A stretch of 64,000 bases of DNA from Zobellia russellii (GCF_018728565.1 NZ_JACSOI010000008.1:62001-126000); one strand, 5' to 3'; positions 43,942 through 53,993 are shown, counted from the stretch's first letter. A program made the numbers and translations. The notes: generated by a model from the letters alone, not told the origin.

Positions 43942-45414
43942 ATGGAAGCCCACCTGAATAAAATTGTTGGAGAAGGTCTCACTTATGATGACGTACTCTT
44001 AGTCCCTGCCTTTTCTGAAGTACTCCCAAGAGAAGTAAATATTCAAACCAAATTCACTCGTAACATTACAATAAACGTACCGGTCGTTTCGGCTGCTATG
44101 GATACGGTTACGGAATCGCGAATGGCTATTGCCATAGCGCAAGAAGGCGGTATTGGTGTTCTTCATAAAAACATGACTATAGCGCAACAGGCCATTAAGG
44201 TGCGTAAAGTAAAACGTGCGGAAAGTGGTATGATCATAGACCCGGTTACGCTACCCCTAGATTCTTTTGTACGTGATGCAAAGGCCAATATGAAAGAATA
44301 CAGTATTGGAGGAATACCTATTGTAGATGATGAAGGAAAGCTAATAGGTATTGTTACCAACAGGGATCTTCGTTTTGAGAAAAATAATGACCGACCTATT
44401 TCTGAGGTAATGACCTCTAAAAATTTGGTTACGGTTAGTGAAGGAACATCATTGGCCCAGGCCGAAGATATTCTTCAAGAAAATAAAATTGAAAAATTAC
44501 CGGTTGTTGATAAGGATTATAAACTGGTTGGGCTAATTACTTTTAGGGATATTACAAAACTTACCCAAAAGCCAATAGCCAATAAAGATACTTACGGAAG
44601 GTTACGTGTTGCTGCGGCCATAGGAGTTACTCCTGATGCCGTAGACAGGGCCGAAGCTTTGGTAAATGCGGGAGTTGATGCCGTAGTGATAGATACCGCA
44701 CACGGACATACGAAAGGTGTGGTTTCCGTTTTAAAGGAAGTGAAAAAGAAATTCCCGGATTTGGATGTTATTGTTGGTAACATTGCAACAGGCGAAGCTG
44801 CAAAATATTTGGTAGAAGCAGGAGCAGATGCCGTTAAAGTAGGTATTGGACCTGGTTCTATTTGTACCACCCGTGTGGTTGCAGGTGTTGGTTTTCCTCA
44901 ATTTTCGGCCGTGCTAGAAGTGGCTGCCGCTATTAAAGGTTCTGGAGTACCTGTTATTGCCGATGGAGGAATCCGCTATACAGGTGATATTCCAAAAGCG
45001 ATTGCTGCAGGGGCGGATACGGTAATGTTAGGTTCTCTTTTGGCAGGAACAAAAGAGTCTCCTGGTGAGACCATCATTTATGAGGGAAGAAAATTTAAGT
45101 CTTACCGTGGTATGGGTTCTGTTGAAGCCATGAAAGAGGGTAGTAAAGACCGTTATTTCCAAGATGTAGAGGATGATATAAAGAAACTGGTGCCAGAGGG
45201 TATTGTTGGCCGTGTTCCTTACAAAGGAGAGTTGTACGAGAGTATTCACCAATTTGTTGGCGGTCTTCGTGCCGGTATGGGATATTGTGGGGCAAAAGAT
45301 ATTGATACGCTAAAGGAAAATGGGCGTTTTGTAAAAATTACGTCTAGCGGTATTAATGAAAGCCACCCGCATGATGTAACCATAACAAAGGAATCACCTA
45401 ACTATAGTAGATAG
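43942..45414 (+). CDS. guaB: IMP dehydrogenase
   Basis: A 490-residue enzyme that oxidises IMP to XMP with NAD, the committed step of GTP synthesis. The TIM barrel is interrupted by two CBS domains (about 95-210). The catalytic loop [15 protein letters not shown] carries the reactive Cys, then GGIRYTGDI and [11 protein letters not shown] (mobile flap) follow. The start at 43942 ([20 protein letters not shown]) fits the family. It is a single gene whose terminator is shared with the convergent aminopeptidase. Confidence 0.97.
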   Translation: MEAHLNKIVGEGLTYDDVLLVPAFSEVLPREVNIQTKFTRNITINVPVVSAAMDTVTESRMAIAIAQEGGIGVLHKNMTIAQQAIKVRKVKRAESGMIIDPVTLPLDSFVRDAKANMKEYSIGGIPIVDDEGKLIGIVTNRDLRFEKNNDRPISEVMTSKNLVTVSEGTSLAQAEDILQENKIEKLPVVDKDYKLVGLITFRDITKLTQKPIANKDTYGRLRVAAAIGVTPDAVDRAEALVNAGVDAVVIDTAHGHTKGVVSVLKEVKKKFPDLDVIVGNIATGEAAKYLVEAGADAVKVGIGPGSICTTRVVAGVGFPQFSAVLEVAAAIKGSGVPVIADGGIRYTGDIPKAIAAGADTVMLGSLLAGTKESPGETIIYEGRKFKSYRGMGSVEAMKEGSKDRYFQDVEDDIKKLVPEGIVGRVPYKGELYESIHQFVGGLRAGMGYCGAKDIDTLKENGRFVKITSSGINESHPHDVTITKESPNYSR

Positions 45415-45425
45415 TTCATCAATTA

Positions 45426-45466
45426 AAAACAAAGGCCAAAATTAATTGTTTTGGCCTTTGTTTTTT
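45426..45466. terminator. Shared guaB/aminopeptidase terminator overlapping a coding end
   Basis: AAAACAAAGGCCAAAA and TTTTGGCCTTTGTTTT are perfect 16-bp arms around TTAATTG, with T-runs on both strands. The right arm encodes the last residues (KNKGQN) of the minus-strand aminopeptidase. Confidence 0.9.
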
Positions 45467-48018
45467 AAGGTATGTACCCGATAAAGGTCATCTGCAGCTT
45501 GCATTAGTTTGTTTTTGAGTGTTGGTTTTAAATCGGGATTTTCGGTTAGGAAATTCTCCAATATGGTATATGCTTCAGCGGATGTATGTTTCCCGATGGT
45601 ATTTTTCAGCCAGCCTTTTGGAAAGAATATATCTCCGGTTTTTTGAATTTCTTCCAGTATATCAAGACTTGCTCTCAGGTTTTTTAGGCTTTGTTTTTCG
45701 CGAAGCGGATGATTTAGATGGCTTAAGGCATCTAAGACCCACGATTCTTTCTGTCGGTTTTTTTCGTTTAGAAGAGCGTTGAAGAATTCATTTCTAACCG
45801 TTTCATCATTAGATAAAGAAGGGAGGAGAAAGTTAAATTCCGCCAATTTATCAGGATTGTCTATAGCTTTCTTGGCTTCCAATACTATATTTTCCGAATC
45901 TGGGTGATGAAAAAGAACTAAGCTTTCTGCCATAGTGGTATAATCATCCGTATTCAATTTTAAATTTGGCAGCGTAATATCCTTATGCCAAACTTGATAC
46001 AATTGTGTACGTGATTCCTTCAAGTAGGCAATGGAACGAAAAGTTGAAAACAAGGTTTTCTTTAGATTGGAAGGTAGGTCCGATTGCAATTGGGACCAAA
46101 GTTGCTCGGCTAGTATAGGTTGATGCTCTGTTCTTTCATCAGCGGATAAAAATGTCCAGAAAATATGGGTTATATAGCCCGAAAGTAAATTGGCTACAAG
46201 TTCATTATTTTCATGGACCAAGTGCTTGCGATAGAATTGGAGTGCCTCCTTTGGTGTAATATTACCCCTTAGAAAATTTTCATAGATGTTGATGAACAGA
46301 TATCCTCGTGCCACATCATCCGTAATTTTAGGCAGGTTTTCCGTTTCTGATTCGTGCAGCGGGAAAACACCATACCCCATACCATTGGAATTGTACAGGA
46401 TAGATAAAGGTTTGGGTTTGCCAATGGCTTCAGGAAGGGTAATGCTGCTCCCTGTCATTTGAACGGGAATGTTTACTAAGCTATCTTGGTATACCAAGGT
46501 TAAATCAAAAGTCTGGGGCCATATGTGGTAACTATCGTCTTCTGCGGTCTGGCTTATTTCAAAAGAGGCTATGTTTTGGTTAGAATCATATACTATTTGG
46601 TCGTGAAATAAAGGGCGCCCAGCAGCATTTACCCAAGTTTCACTCCATTTTTCAACATCTACTTCAGTGTTTTTTGCAAGTATCTGTATAAGGTCGTTCC
46701 AAGTGGCATTGCCATTACTGTAGGTTTTTATGTATTCTTGAATACCCTTTTGAAAGGTTTTTTTTCCTAAAATGGTTTCTAACTGGCGCATCATTATCGG
46801 AGCTTTGCTGTAGATGATACTTCCGTAAAGCGAACCTGCATTGTTGAGGTTGTTTAATTCTTGGCGAATAGGGTTGGAGCCTTTGGTTCTATCCTCACCG
46901 TACGCTCTTGGGTAGTGCGTGGTCATAAAGGAAAGGTCGTGGTTTATATCCGGGAAAGCCGGGTTGGCAATTTTATCCGCTATGAAATTGGCAAAGACTT
47001 CCTTCATCCAAACATCATTGAACCAATCCATGGTTACCAAATCTCCAAACCACATATGGCTGGTTTCATGGGCTATGAGTTTTAACCTTCTTAATTTTTG
47101 GTTCTCAGTAGAAGTTTCATCTAAAAACAGGACACTTTCTTTATATTGTATTGCACCCACGTGCTCCATGCCGCCATACTGGAACCCCGGAATGGTAGCA
47201 AAATCCAGCTTCTGAAAAGGGAATTTGTATTGGGTGTAATCCTCTAAAAAAGCTATGGATTGTTGGTGAAGGTTAAAAATGGTATCCGTGCTATAGGCAA
47301 CCTTCTTTTTATCCGTTTCCCGGTACAACATAGTCATGTCAAAACCATTTGGATTTTGATGCGTAAGATTGAATTTACCGGCTACAAAAGAGAATAGATA
47401 AGTGCTCATTAGGTCCGTTTGGCCAAAATGATGAGTGGTAACCCCGTTATTATCCTCTTTACTTATTTCTGGAGCTCCGCATAGTACAGTCCAATCTTTT
47501 GGCGCCGTAATTTCCAGAGAATAGGTAGCCTTTAAGTTAGGCTGGTCAAAACATGGAAAGAGCGTTCGGGCACGGTCCGGAACTAAAAGGGTGTAGAGAT
47601 AGTCATCATTTCGGTTTAAAGAAGATTCCCCTGCAATGAAATCTATCTCTATTATGTTCTTCCCGGTTTTTAGGTACTTGGAGTCTATTTTAATGTGTTC
47701 ATGTTCGTGAACAATGACTGTGGTTTTAGAGTTGACGTCAATAGATTTTAAATGGGAAGTTTGTTCTTTAAAATCAAGATACAGTGGGGTATCTACGTCA
47801 GAAATTTGAAAAGTTAAAACCAGTTGTGCCGGAATAGGCTGGGTTTTCGCTTCCGGAATTTTAAAATTAAGTTGATAATTGACGTTGGAAACTTGGTTTT
47901 TCCTGTAAGTTGCCAACTCTAAAGAAACCCCATCTTCTAACTGAAGAGCTGTGTTGGTACGGTCTTTACAGGATAAGAAAATTAAGGCTGTAACTAATGT
48001 AATATAGAGTGCTTTCAT
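45442..48018 (-). CDS. M1-family zinc aminopeptidase, lipoprotein
   Basis: An 858-residue exported aminopeptidase with lipobox FLSC (Cys17). The substrate-recognition motif is GGMEHVGA (GxMEN type, with His for Asn) and the zinc site is HETSHMWFGDLV followed by the downstream Glu in WMKEVFANF, the HExxH-x18-E pattern. A C-terminal helical ERAP-like region follows (about 550-850). It would trim N-terminal residues from peptides at the cell surface or in the periplasm. It is a single gene; the last codons lie in the shared terminator. Confidence 0.92.
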   Translation of the reverse strand: MKALYITLVTALIFLSCKDRTNTALQLEDGVSLELATYRKNQVSNVNYQLNFKIPEAKTQPIPAQLVLTFQISDVDTPLYLDFKEQTSHLKSIDVNSKTTVIVHEHEHIKIDSKYLKTGKNIIEIDFIAGESSLNRNDDYLYTLLVPDRARTLFPCFDQPNLKATYSLEITAPKDWTVLCGAPEISKEDNNGVTTHHFGQTDLMSTYLFSFVAGKFNLTHQNPNGFDMTMLYRETDKKKVAYSTDTIFNLHQQSIAFLEDYTQYKFPFQKLDFATIPGFQYGGMEHVGAIQYKESVLFLDETSTENQKLRRLKLIAHETSHMWFGDLVTMDWFNDVWMKEVFANFIADKIANPAFPDINHDLSFMTTHYPRAYGEDRTKGSNPIRQELNNLNNAGSLYGSIIYSKAPIMMRQLETILGKKTFQKGIQEYIKTYSNGNATWNDLIQILAKNTEVDVEKWSETWVNAAGRPLFHDQIVYDSNQNIASFEISQTAEDDSYHIWPQTFDLTLVYQDSLVNIPVQMTGSSITLPEAIGKPKPLSILYNSNGMGYGVFPLHESETENLPKITDDVARGYLFINIYENFLRGNITPKEALQFYRKHLVHENNELVANLLSGYITHIFWTFLSADERTEHQPILAEQLWSQLQSDLPSNLKKTLFSTFRSIAYLKESRTQLYQVWHKDITLPNLKLNTDDYTTMAESLVLFHHPDSENIVLEAKKAIDNPDKLAEFNFLLPSLSNDETVRNEFFNALLNEKNRQKESWVLDALSHLNHPLREKQSLKNLRASLDILEEIQKTGDIFFPKGWLKNTIGKHTSAEAYTILENFLTENPDLKPTLKNKLMQAADDLYRVHTLKNKGQNN

Positions 48019-48116
48019 GAACTTTTGAACGGGGAGTATTTACTTTGATGAAATGAAAGTACTTAAAAGTAAAAACGAATACAAGAGGTTTAACTAATCT
48101 AACTTTTAGAGAATAA

Positions 48117-48151
48117 AAAACCCTGATATTATTTTACAATATCAGGGTTTT
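48117..48151 (-). terminator. Terminator of the thioredoxin-like gene
   Basis: AAAACCCTGATATT and AATATCAGGGTTTT are perfect 14-bp arms around seven bases, and a T-run follows on the minus strand. Confidence 0.9.
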
Positions 48152-48176
48152 AAAATGTTATATGTAGCTCTTTTGT

Positions 48177-48710
48177 TTATTTGCTTTCACCGGCATAAGT
48201 CTTCCAGTCTTGGTCCTTGTAAATATTATCGCCAAAGTATCTGGCAATATTTAAGAAAGGCTCTGGTTTTTGATAGCCCGGTACAGGAGAAAGCATGTTC
48301 ATTTCTTCGTCCAGAAAGATAGTGGTTGGGTAACTTAACCTGCCTTGCATAAGGGCTGCGGCAAATTCATGATATCCTTTTCTTCCGGAGGGGATAAACT
48401 TATAGGTTTTTCCTTTAAATTCAATGGGTTCCTTACCTTCACCATCTAACTTCACCATATAAAAATTATCGACCATGTAGGCAGCAACCTCAGAATTTTG
48501 AAAGGTATCCTTGTCCATCTTTTTACACCATCCACACCAATCTGTATAGACATCTATAAAAATTTTCTTAGGATTTTTTTCCGTTGCAACTAATTCTGCC
48601 GCTTCGTTCCAGCTCAACCATTTTACCTCTTGAGCGTTCATGGTTGTGATAGTTAGCCCTATAAAGGCAAACAGGACAAATTTTAAGGCGTATGTGGTGC
48701 GTATTTTCAT
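48177..48710 (-). CDS. Exported thioredoxin-fold protein
   Basis: A 177-residue protein with a signal peptide (1-26, ending MNA before Q27) and a thioredoxin domain of the thioredoxin-7/DUF255-like type. The active site is CGWC in VYTDWCGWCKKMDKDTF, and the cis-Pro loop is LSYPTTIFLDE. It probably reduces or isomerises disulfides in the periplasm. It lies 59 bases downstream of lysA on the same strand, possibly co-transcribed; no specific partner is known. Confidence 0.9.
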   Translation of the reverse strand: MKIRTTYALKFVLFAFIGLTITTMNAQEVKWLSWNEAAELVATEKNPKKIFIDVYTDWCGWCKKMDKDTFQNSEVAAYMVDNFYMVKLDGEGKEPIEFKGKTYKFIPSGRKGYHEFAAALMQGRLSYPTTIFLDEEMNMLSPVPGYQKPEPFLNIARYFGDNIYKDQDWKTYAGESK

Positions 48711-48769
48711 TCTGATTTTTGCGGTATTAGTCCAACTAATGTACCAAAACTAACGAAAATCCAACAAGT

Positions 48770-50011
48770 TTATTTTGCTAAGGCCTTTTCCTTCTTGGTA
48801 GCAAAGAGATTTTTAACATCTATTTGATGTTTGATCAGGTCATCAAAAGTTTCTCGCTCCCTAATTAAAATAGCTTTGCCTTCATGCCAAAGTACTTCTG
48901 CAGGTCTAAACCTAGAGTTGTAATTGCTGGCCATGGTAAAGCAATATGCCCCTGCATTTTTAAAGCAAAGAATATCACCTTCACTTATTTCGTTTATTCG
49001 CTTGTTACTGGCAAAAGTATCGGTCTCACAAATATAGCCTACCACAGAATAGTAACGTTCCCTACCTTCTGGGTTGGATATGTTAAGGATGCGATGCGTA
49101 GCCCCATAAAGCATGGGTCTAATTAAATGGTTAAAACCAGAATCAATACTAGCAAATACCGTTGAAGTAGTTTGTTTTACTACATTTACTTTAGCAAGGA
49201 AATTACCGGCTTCACTAACCAAGAATTTCCCAGGTTCAAAAGCCAATGTAAGTTGTTTGCCGTATTCTTTACAGAACTCGTTAAAGCGGGAACCTAGTTT
49301 TTTGCCAAGCTCTTCAACGTTGGTTTCAATATCACCATCTTTATAAGGTACTTTAAAACCACTACCAAAATCTATAAAATCAAGGTTTTTAAAGTTTTTA
49401 GCAGTTTCAAAAAGTATCTCCGATGCATAAAGGAAAACATCAATATCCAAAATATCACTTCCGGTATGCATGTGTATACCGTTAATGTTCATGTTGGTAA
49501 CATTAACAATGCGTAACAAATGTGGAATTTGATGAATACTGATACCAAATTTGGAATCAATATGACCTACGGATATATTAGCATTTCCACCTGCCATAAC
49601 ATGTGGGTTGATGCGAATACAAACGGGAACATCTGGGTGCTTGCTGCCAAATTGCTCTAAAATAGAAAGGTTGTCTATATTAATGCGAACCCCCAATTTT
49701 GATGCTTCCTCTATTTCTTCCAAAGAAACACCGTTAGGTGTGAAAATGATAGATTCTGGTTTGAATCCTGCCAGAAGACCTAATTGAACCTCTTGTATGG
49801 AAACCGTATCCAGGCCACTTCCCAAACTGTTCATTAGTTTTAAGATAGCTATATTGGATAAAGCTTTGGCGGCGTAATTAAGTTTCAACTTCTTTACACT
49901 GCTAAAGGCATTTGTAAGTCTTTCAAACTGAGAAATTATTTTTTCCGAATCGTAAACGTAAACGGGGTCTCCATATGTTTTTGCTATATTTAGCAAATCG
50001 GCATTATTCAT
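48770..50011 (-). CDS. lysA: Diaminopimelate decarboxylase
   Basis: A 413-residue fold-type III PLP enzyme that converts meso-diaminopimelate to lysine. The PLP lysine is K49 (NYAAKA). HIDSKFGIS, GIHMHTGSDI, FIDFGSGF, FEPGKFLV and YICETDTFASN (active-site Cys from the second subunit), with YCFTMASNYNSRFRP, complete the family pattern. The gene stands alone or with the thioredoxin-like gene downstream. A riboswitch (lysine type) was not recognised in the 160 bases upstream. Confidence 0.96.
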   Translation of the reverse strand: MNNADLLNIAKTYGDPVYVYDSEKIISQFERLTNAFSSVKKLKLNYAAKALSNIAILKLMNSLGSGLDTVSIQEVQLGLLAGFKPESIIFTPNGVSLEEIEEASKLGVRINIDNLSILEQFGSKHPDVPVCIRINPHVMAGGNANISVGHIDSKFGISIHQIPHLLRIVNVTNMNINGIHMHTGSDILDIDVFLYASEILFETAKNFKNLDFIDFGSGFKVPYKDGDIETNVEELGKKLGSRFNEFCKEYGKQLTLAFEPGKFLVSEAGNFLAKVNVVKQTTSTVFASIDSGFNHLIRPMLYGATHRILNISNPEGRERYYSVVGYICETDTFASNKRINEISEGDILCFKNAGAYCFTMASNYNSRFRPAEVLWHEGKAILIRERETFDDLIKHQIDVKNLFATKKEKALAK

Positions 50012-50175
50012 ATCTTCGGTATTTAAAGCAAATTTAACCCGTTAATCTTATATGGGCAAAAAAACCGTTACAAATATAAAAAATACAACAAATTGTTATT
50101 TTTGAAACATGGGTCTGTGTAATTTAAATTTGCGGTTCGTAATTTCGGTCGTATTTTTAGAGCAAATATTACACT

Positions 50176-50814
50176 ATGAAATTGGCGTTATTACCACTGC
50201 AATCTATATTTTTTCCGGGCGAAACCGTACCGCTACATATTTTTGAGGACCGCTACAAGCAATTGATTAAAGATTGTAGAAATGAGGCGGTTACCTTTGG
50301 TATTCCTGTTTATATTAATGATAGTATGACTTATGGAACAGAAGTTCAATTGGTAGAAATTGTAAATACTTACGAAGACGGAGCTATGGATGTAACCTGC
50401 GTAGCACGCCAAGTTTTTCGTATCCTAAGTTTCAAAAACCAAATGGATGGCAAGCTTTATGCAGGCGGAACCATAAAATTTATTGATAGCGTAAGAGATG
50501 CGGATAAATCCTTGAAAAAGGAGGTGCTAGATAAGATTCACGAACTGTACGAGCTTATGGCCGTGCCCTATACCCCGTTGCCGTTAGAGAAGTTCAATAG
50601 TTATGTATTGGTACATAAAATGGGGCTTTCGTTTGACCAAGAGTACCAATTATTGCAAATGCCAAGTGAGCGGGATCGTTTGTTATTTATGAAGTCGCAT
50701 TTAATTTCAACCATATCAATGTTGAGCGAAGTTAATCGTACCAAAAAGACCATAGAAATGAACGGCAACTTTAAAAACTTTGACCCCTTAGATTTTAAGG
50801 ATTTTAATTTATAA
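50176..50814 (+). CDS. LON substrate-binding-domain protein
   Basis: A 212-residue stand-alone protein with the N-terminal (substrate-binding) domain of Lon protease (LALLPLQSIFFPGETVPLHIFEDRYKQLIKDC at the start, VTFGIPVY next) and a helical end. It has no AAA+ or protease domain. Such proteins are widespread (YcbL/LonN-like in bacteria, cereblon-related in eukaryotes) but without a settled function. It lies 187 bases before sucC on the same strand. Confidence 0.9.
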   Translation: MKLALLPLQSIFFPGETVPLHIFEDRYKQLIKDCRNEAVTFGIPVYINDSMTYGTEVQLVEIVNTYEDGAMDVTCVARQVFRILSFKNQMDGKLYAGGTIKFIDSVRDADKSLKKEVLDKIHELYELMAVPYTPLPLEKFNSYVLVHKMGLSFDQEYQLLQMPSERDRLLFMKSHLISTISMLSEVNRTKKTIEMNGNFKNFDPLDFKDFNL

Positions 50815-50966
50815 TTCTGTTCTCATAGACCATTGTAAAACTTATAAAGTAAAAAAAAGAACGTGATTTAGGTGGATGGACCAGTTATAGGTAAGAGTTT
50901 TTAAGGCTTAGGATATATCTACGCAACTAACTCTATATTTCATTAGTCTAAATCCTCTACGTTTCC

Positions 50967-50974
50967 TATTTTTG
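50967..50974 (+). promoter_or_regulatory. -7 promoter box (TATTTTTG) for sucC
   Basis: A perfect TAnnTTTG box lies 27 bases upstream of the sucC start. Confidence 0.45.
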
Positions 50975-51001
50975 CTTTCGAATCTAAATATACCTTAATA
51001 T

Positions 51002-52195
51002 ATGAATCTTCACGAGTACCAAGGAAAAGAGATTTTGGCCAGTTTCGGTGTGCGCATTCAGCGCGGTATCGTGGCCCATAATTCAAAGGAAGCCGTAGAG
51101 GCTGCAAAACAATTAACTGCCGAGACCGGAACAGGTTGGCACGTTATAAAAGCCCAGGTACATGCAGGTGGCCGTGGTAAAGGTGGAGGTGTAAAATTGG
51201 CCAAAAACCTTAAGGAAGTAGAAGAAATTGCAGGAAACATTATAGGAATGAACCTGATTACCCCACAGACTTCTGCGGCGGGTAAAAAAGTTCACCAAGT
51301 TTTAGTTGCCGAAGATGTATACTACCCAGGCGATAGTGAAACTAGTGAATTCTATATGTCAGTTCTTTTGAACAGAGGTACAGGAAGAAATATGATCATG
51401 TACTCTACCGAAGGTGGAATGGACATTGAGGAGGTTGCCGAAAGCACTCCACATCTTATTTTTACTGAAGAAATTGATCCTGCTACAGGTCTTTTACCGT
51501 TTCAAGCTAGAAAAATTGCTTTTAACCTAGGGTTGTCAGGTACTGCTTTTAAAGAAATGACCAAATTTGTTGCTTCTTTGTACAAGGCTTATGTAGAGAG
51601 TGATTCCAGTATGTTTGAAATCAACCCAGTGTTGAAAACATCGGATGACAAGATAATGGCGGTAGATGCTAAGGTATCTATTGATGATAATGCGCTTTAC
51701 CGTAGAAAGCAATATGCAGAAATGCGTGATTTACGTGAAGAGAACGCAATTGAAGTTGAAGCTGGTGCATTGGGTCTAAATTATGTTGATTTAGATGGAA
51801 ATGTGGGCTGTATGGTAAACGGAGCCGGATTGGCAATGGCCACGATGGATTTGATTAAAATGGCCGGTGGTGAACCAGCTAACTTTTTAGATGTTGGTGG
51901 TACAGCCGATGCTAAAAGGGTAGAAGAAGCTTTCCGTATTATCTTAAAAGACGAAGGTGTTAAAGCTATTTTGGTGAATATCTTTGGCGGTATCGTACGT
52001 TGTGACCGTGTTGCAAATGGTATTGTAGAGGCTTACAAGAATATGGGAGATGCTATTAAAGTTCCAATTATTGTTAGATTGCAAGGTACCAATGCAGAAA
52101 TTGCTAAGGAAATTATTGATAATTCCGGTTTGGCGGTACATTCCGCAGTACAGTTCCAAGAAGCTGCTGATAAAGTAAAAGAAGTTTTAAGCTAA
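51002..52195 (+). CDS. sucC: Succinyl-CoA synthetase beta subunit (ADP-forming type)
   Basis: A 397-residue citric-acid-cycle subunit that binds nucleotide through an N-terminal ATP-grasp fold (MNLHEYQGKEILASFGV; HAGGRGKGGGVKLAKN) and contacts the alpha subunit through the C-terminal CoA-ligase domain (ANFLDVGGTADAKRVEEAF; NIFGGIVRCDRVANGI; RLQGTNAEIAKEII). The alpha subunit gene sucD is not beside it, unlike in E. coli. It ends in a strong terminator. Confidence 0.97.
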   Translation: MNLHEYQGKEILASFGVRIQRGIVAHNSKEAVEAAKQLTAETGTGWHVIKAQVHAGGRGKGGGVKLAKNLKEVEEIAGNIIGMNLITPQTSAAGKKVHQVLVAEDVYYPGDSETSEFYMSVLLNRGTGRNMIMYSTEGGMDIEEVAESTPHLIFTEEIDPATGLLPFQARKIAFNLGLSGTAFKEMTKFVASLYKAYVESDSSMFEINPVLKTSDDKIMAVDAKVSIDDNALYRRKQYAEMRDLREENAIEVEAGALGLNYVDLDGNVGCMVNGAGLAMATMDLIKMAGGEPANFLDVGGTADAKRVEEAFRIILKDEGVKAILVNIFGGIVRCDRVANGIVEAYKNMGDAIKVPIIVRLQGTNAEIAKEIIDNSGLAVHSAVQFQEAADKVKEVLS

Positions 52196-52217
52196 AACTA
52201 TCTTTTTATAAATTTTG

Positions 52218-52251
52218 AAAGGGATGAATCACATGGTTCATCCCTTTTTTT
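52218..52251 (+). terminator. Terminator of sucC
   Basis: AAAGGGATGAA and TTCATCCCTTT are perfect arms around eight bases, followed by a run of T. Confidence 0.92.
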
Positions 52252-52282
52252 ATACGCATAATTAAACATTTTACAATTTGTG

Positions 52283-52303
52283 TTTTACTCAGGTCGAGTA
52301 AAA
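52283..52303. promoter_or_regulatory. Inverted repeat TTTTACTC-N5-GAGTAAAA with a third half-site
   Basis: A perfect 8+5+8 inverted repeat lies about 150 bases upstream of the small exported protein gene. A further TTTTACTCG copy sits at 52325-52333. It is a candidate operator; the binding protein is unknown. Confidence 0.45.
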
Positions 52304-52454
52304 AGCTGAGGTATCGTTAGATTTTTTACTCGTTTTATGACATTACTGTTTTCTAGTGTTAAATTTTAGTAAATAGTCAGTATACGGGCTCTATTTTGTA
52401 ATATCTTTAACGTGAATTAGTTATCTGAATTAGCAAAACAAAACAACAAACGCC

Positions 52455-52805
52455 ATGAAAAAATCAATTTATGCATTAATGGTGATGATGGTATTTAACA
52501 TAGGTTATGTTCTGGCCAACACACCCGAAGTTGAAGTACACGAACCAAAAGCATTAAAAGTTCTTACTTCACAAATTTATGAGATGTTAGGAACAAACGT
52601 TATTCCTAATGATATTAGAGGCTCTAAAGCAGAAGTTAGAGTAGCTGTTGATGAAGGGAATTACCTAAGAATCCTTTCTATAGAAACGGAGAATGAAGCC
52701 TTAAAAGATTTTTTGAAAAGTGCTATTGACTTTGAGAAATTATCAAAAGGAACTTTTGAAAAGGGTATTGTTTATCGCATTCCAATTGAAGTAGCTAAGC
52801 GATAA
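52455..52805 (+). CDS. Small exported protein, copy A of a paralogous pair
   Basis: A 116-residue protein with a signal peptide (1-21, VLA before N22). The mature part of about 95 residues resembles the protein at 61122-61457: a shared LTSQIYEML or LTVQIYELL block, then a VR pair, S(I/V) followed by a (D/E)NE motif, F(L/V)K, K(L/V)S and Y-x-x-P(I/V) near the end. No named family is recognised. The fold may be a small alpha/beta domain like that of TonB C-termini, which is only a guess. It is a single gene. Confidence 0.75.
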   Translation: MKKSIYALMVMMVFNIGYVLANTPEVEVHEPKALKVLTSQIYEMLGTNVIPNDIRGSKAEVRVAVDEGNYLRILSIETENEALKDFLKSAIDFEKLSKGTFEKGIVYRIPIEVAKR

Positions 52806-52826
52806 AAGTCAATCATTTTATAATTG

Positions 52827-52857
52827 AAAAAAGGTCTCCATTGGAGACCTTTTTTTA
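52827..52857. terminator. Bidirectional terminator between copy A and alanine dehydrogenase
   Basis: AAAAAAGGTCTCCA and TGGAGACCTTTTTT are perfect 14-bp arms around one T. Confidence 0.92.
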
Positions 52858-52871
52858 TGATTATTGGTCGG

Positions 52872-53951
52872 TTAAAATGCTTGCATTATTTCATCATAAA
52901 CAATTTCACCATTAATGATATTCAGTCCTTTTCTTAACGAGGCATCGGTATCTGTTGCATTTGCCCAGCCTAAATTGGCGAGCTTCAGCACATAGGGTAA
53001 AGTAACGTTTGTTAAGGCTACAGTAGAAGTGTAGGGCACAGCTCCCGGCATATTCGCCACGGAATAATGTACCACATCATCTATAATATAGATTGGGTCT
53101 TCGTGAGTGGTGGGTCTTGTAGTTTCCACACAGCCGCCTTGATCTACGGCAACATCAACAATAACGGTTCCCGGACGCATTTCTTTAAGCATATCCCTAG
53201 TTATAAGATTGGGTGCTTTTGCACCTTTCAAAAGAACCCCGCCAACAATTAGGTCGTGGGTCTTTATGTGTTTACGGATATTGAATTCATTGGAAAACTC
53301 AGTAATAACATGTGGGGGCATCACATCATTTATGTGTCTAAGTCGTTTCATATTAATGTCCAAGATGGTTACTTGAGCTCCAAGACCGGCAGCCATCTTA
53401 GCTGCTTGCACACCTACAACGCCAGCACCTAAAACTAGAACTTTTCCTGGGGCAACACCGGGAACACCTCCTAGAAGAACCCCTCTGCCTTTTGCTGGTT
53501 TTTCTAAATATTTAGCTCCCTGTTGTATGGCCATTCTTCCTGCAACCTCAGACATAGGTGTTAACAATGGCAGGGTGCCATCTTCATCCTCAACCGTTTC
53601 ATAAGCAATGCATATAGCTTTGCTTTCAATCATTGCTTTGGTTAGAGATTCGCTGGAAGCGAAATGAAAATAGGTAAAAATAATCTGATCAGGTTGTACC
53701 AAATCGTATTCCTCGGGCATGGGTTCCTTGACTTTTACAATCATTTCACTAATGCCATAAACTTGTCCAATAGTATCTAAAATAAGGGCTCCGGCTTTTT
53801 TATAATCGTAATCAAAAAAACCGCTGCCCTCGCCAGCGGTAGATTGTACATAAACAATATGCCCATGTTTGGTGAGTTCGTAGACTCCTGCAGGAGTCAT
53901 CCCTACACGATTTTCATTGTTTTTAACTTCTTTGGGAATACCGATTGTCAT
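52872..53951 (-). CDS. ald: Alanine dehydrogenase
   Basis: A 359-residue NAD-dependent enzyme that interconverts alanine with pyruvate and ammonia. The substrate-binding part starts MTIGIPKEVKNNENRVGMTPAGV, and the Rossmann part has VLVLGAGVVGVQAAKMAAGLGA. GMTPAG, TYFHFASSESL (catalytic His) and MPGAVPYTSTVAL mark the family. It is the last gene of a minus-strand run that starts with the TonB receptor at 59964, placing amino-group metabolism in this locus. It lies 42 bases after the AEC permease. Confidence 0.94.
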   Translation of the reverse strand: MTIGIPKEVKNNENRVGMTPAGVYELTKHGHIVYVQSTAGEGSGFFDYDYKKAGALILDTIGQVYGISEMIVKVKEPMPEEYDLVQPDQIIFTYFHFASSESLTKAMIESKAICIAYETVEDEDGTLPLLTPMSEVAGRMAIQQGAKYLEKPAKGRGVLLGGVPGVAPGKVLVLGAGVVGVQAAKMAAGLGAQVTILDINMKRLRHINDVMPPHVITEFSNEFNIRKHIKTHDLIVGGVLLKGAKAPNLITRDMLKEMRPGTVIVDVAVDQGGCVETTRPTTHEDPIYIIDDVVHYSVANMPGAVPYTSTVALTNVTLPYVLKLANLGWANATDTDASLRKGLNIINGEIVYDEIMQAF

Positions 53952-53993
53952 GCTCTTTTCTTTATATAAATTAAAATATTGGGTTCTTTTAAT

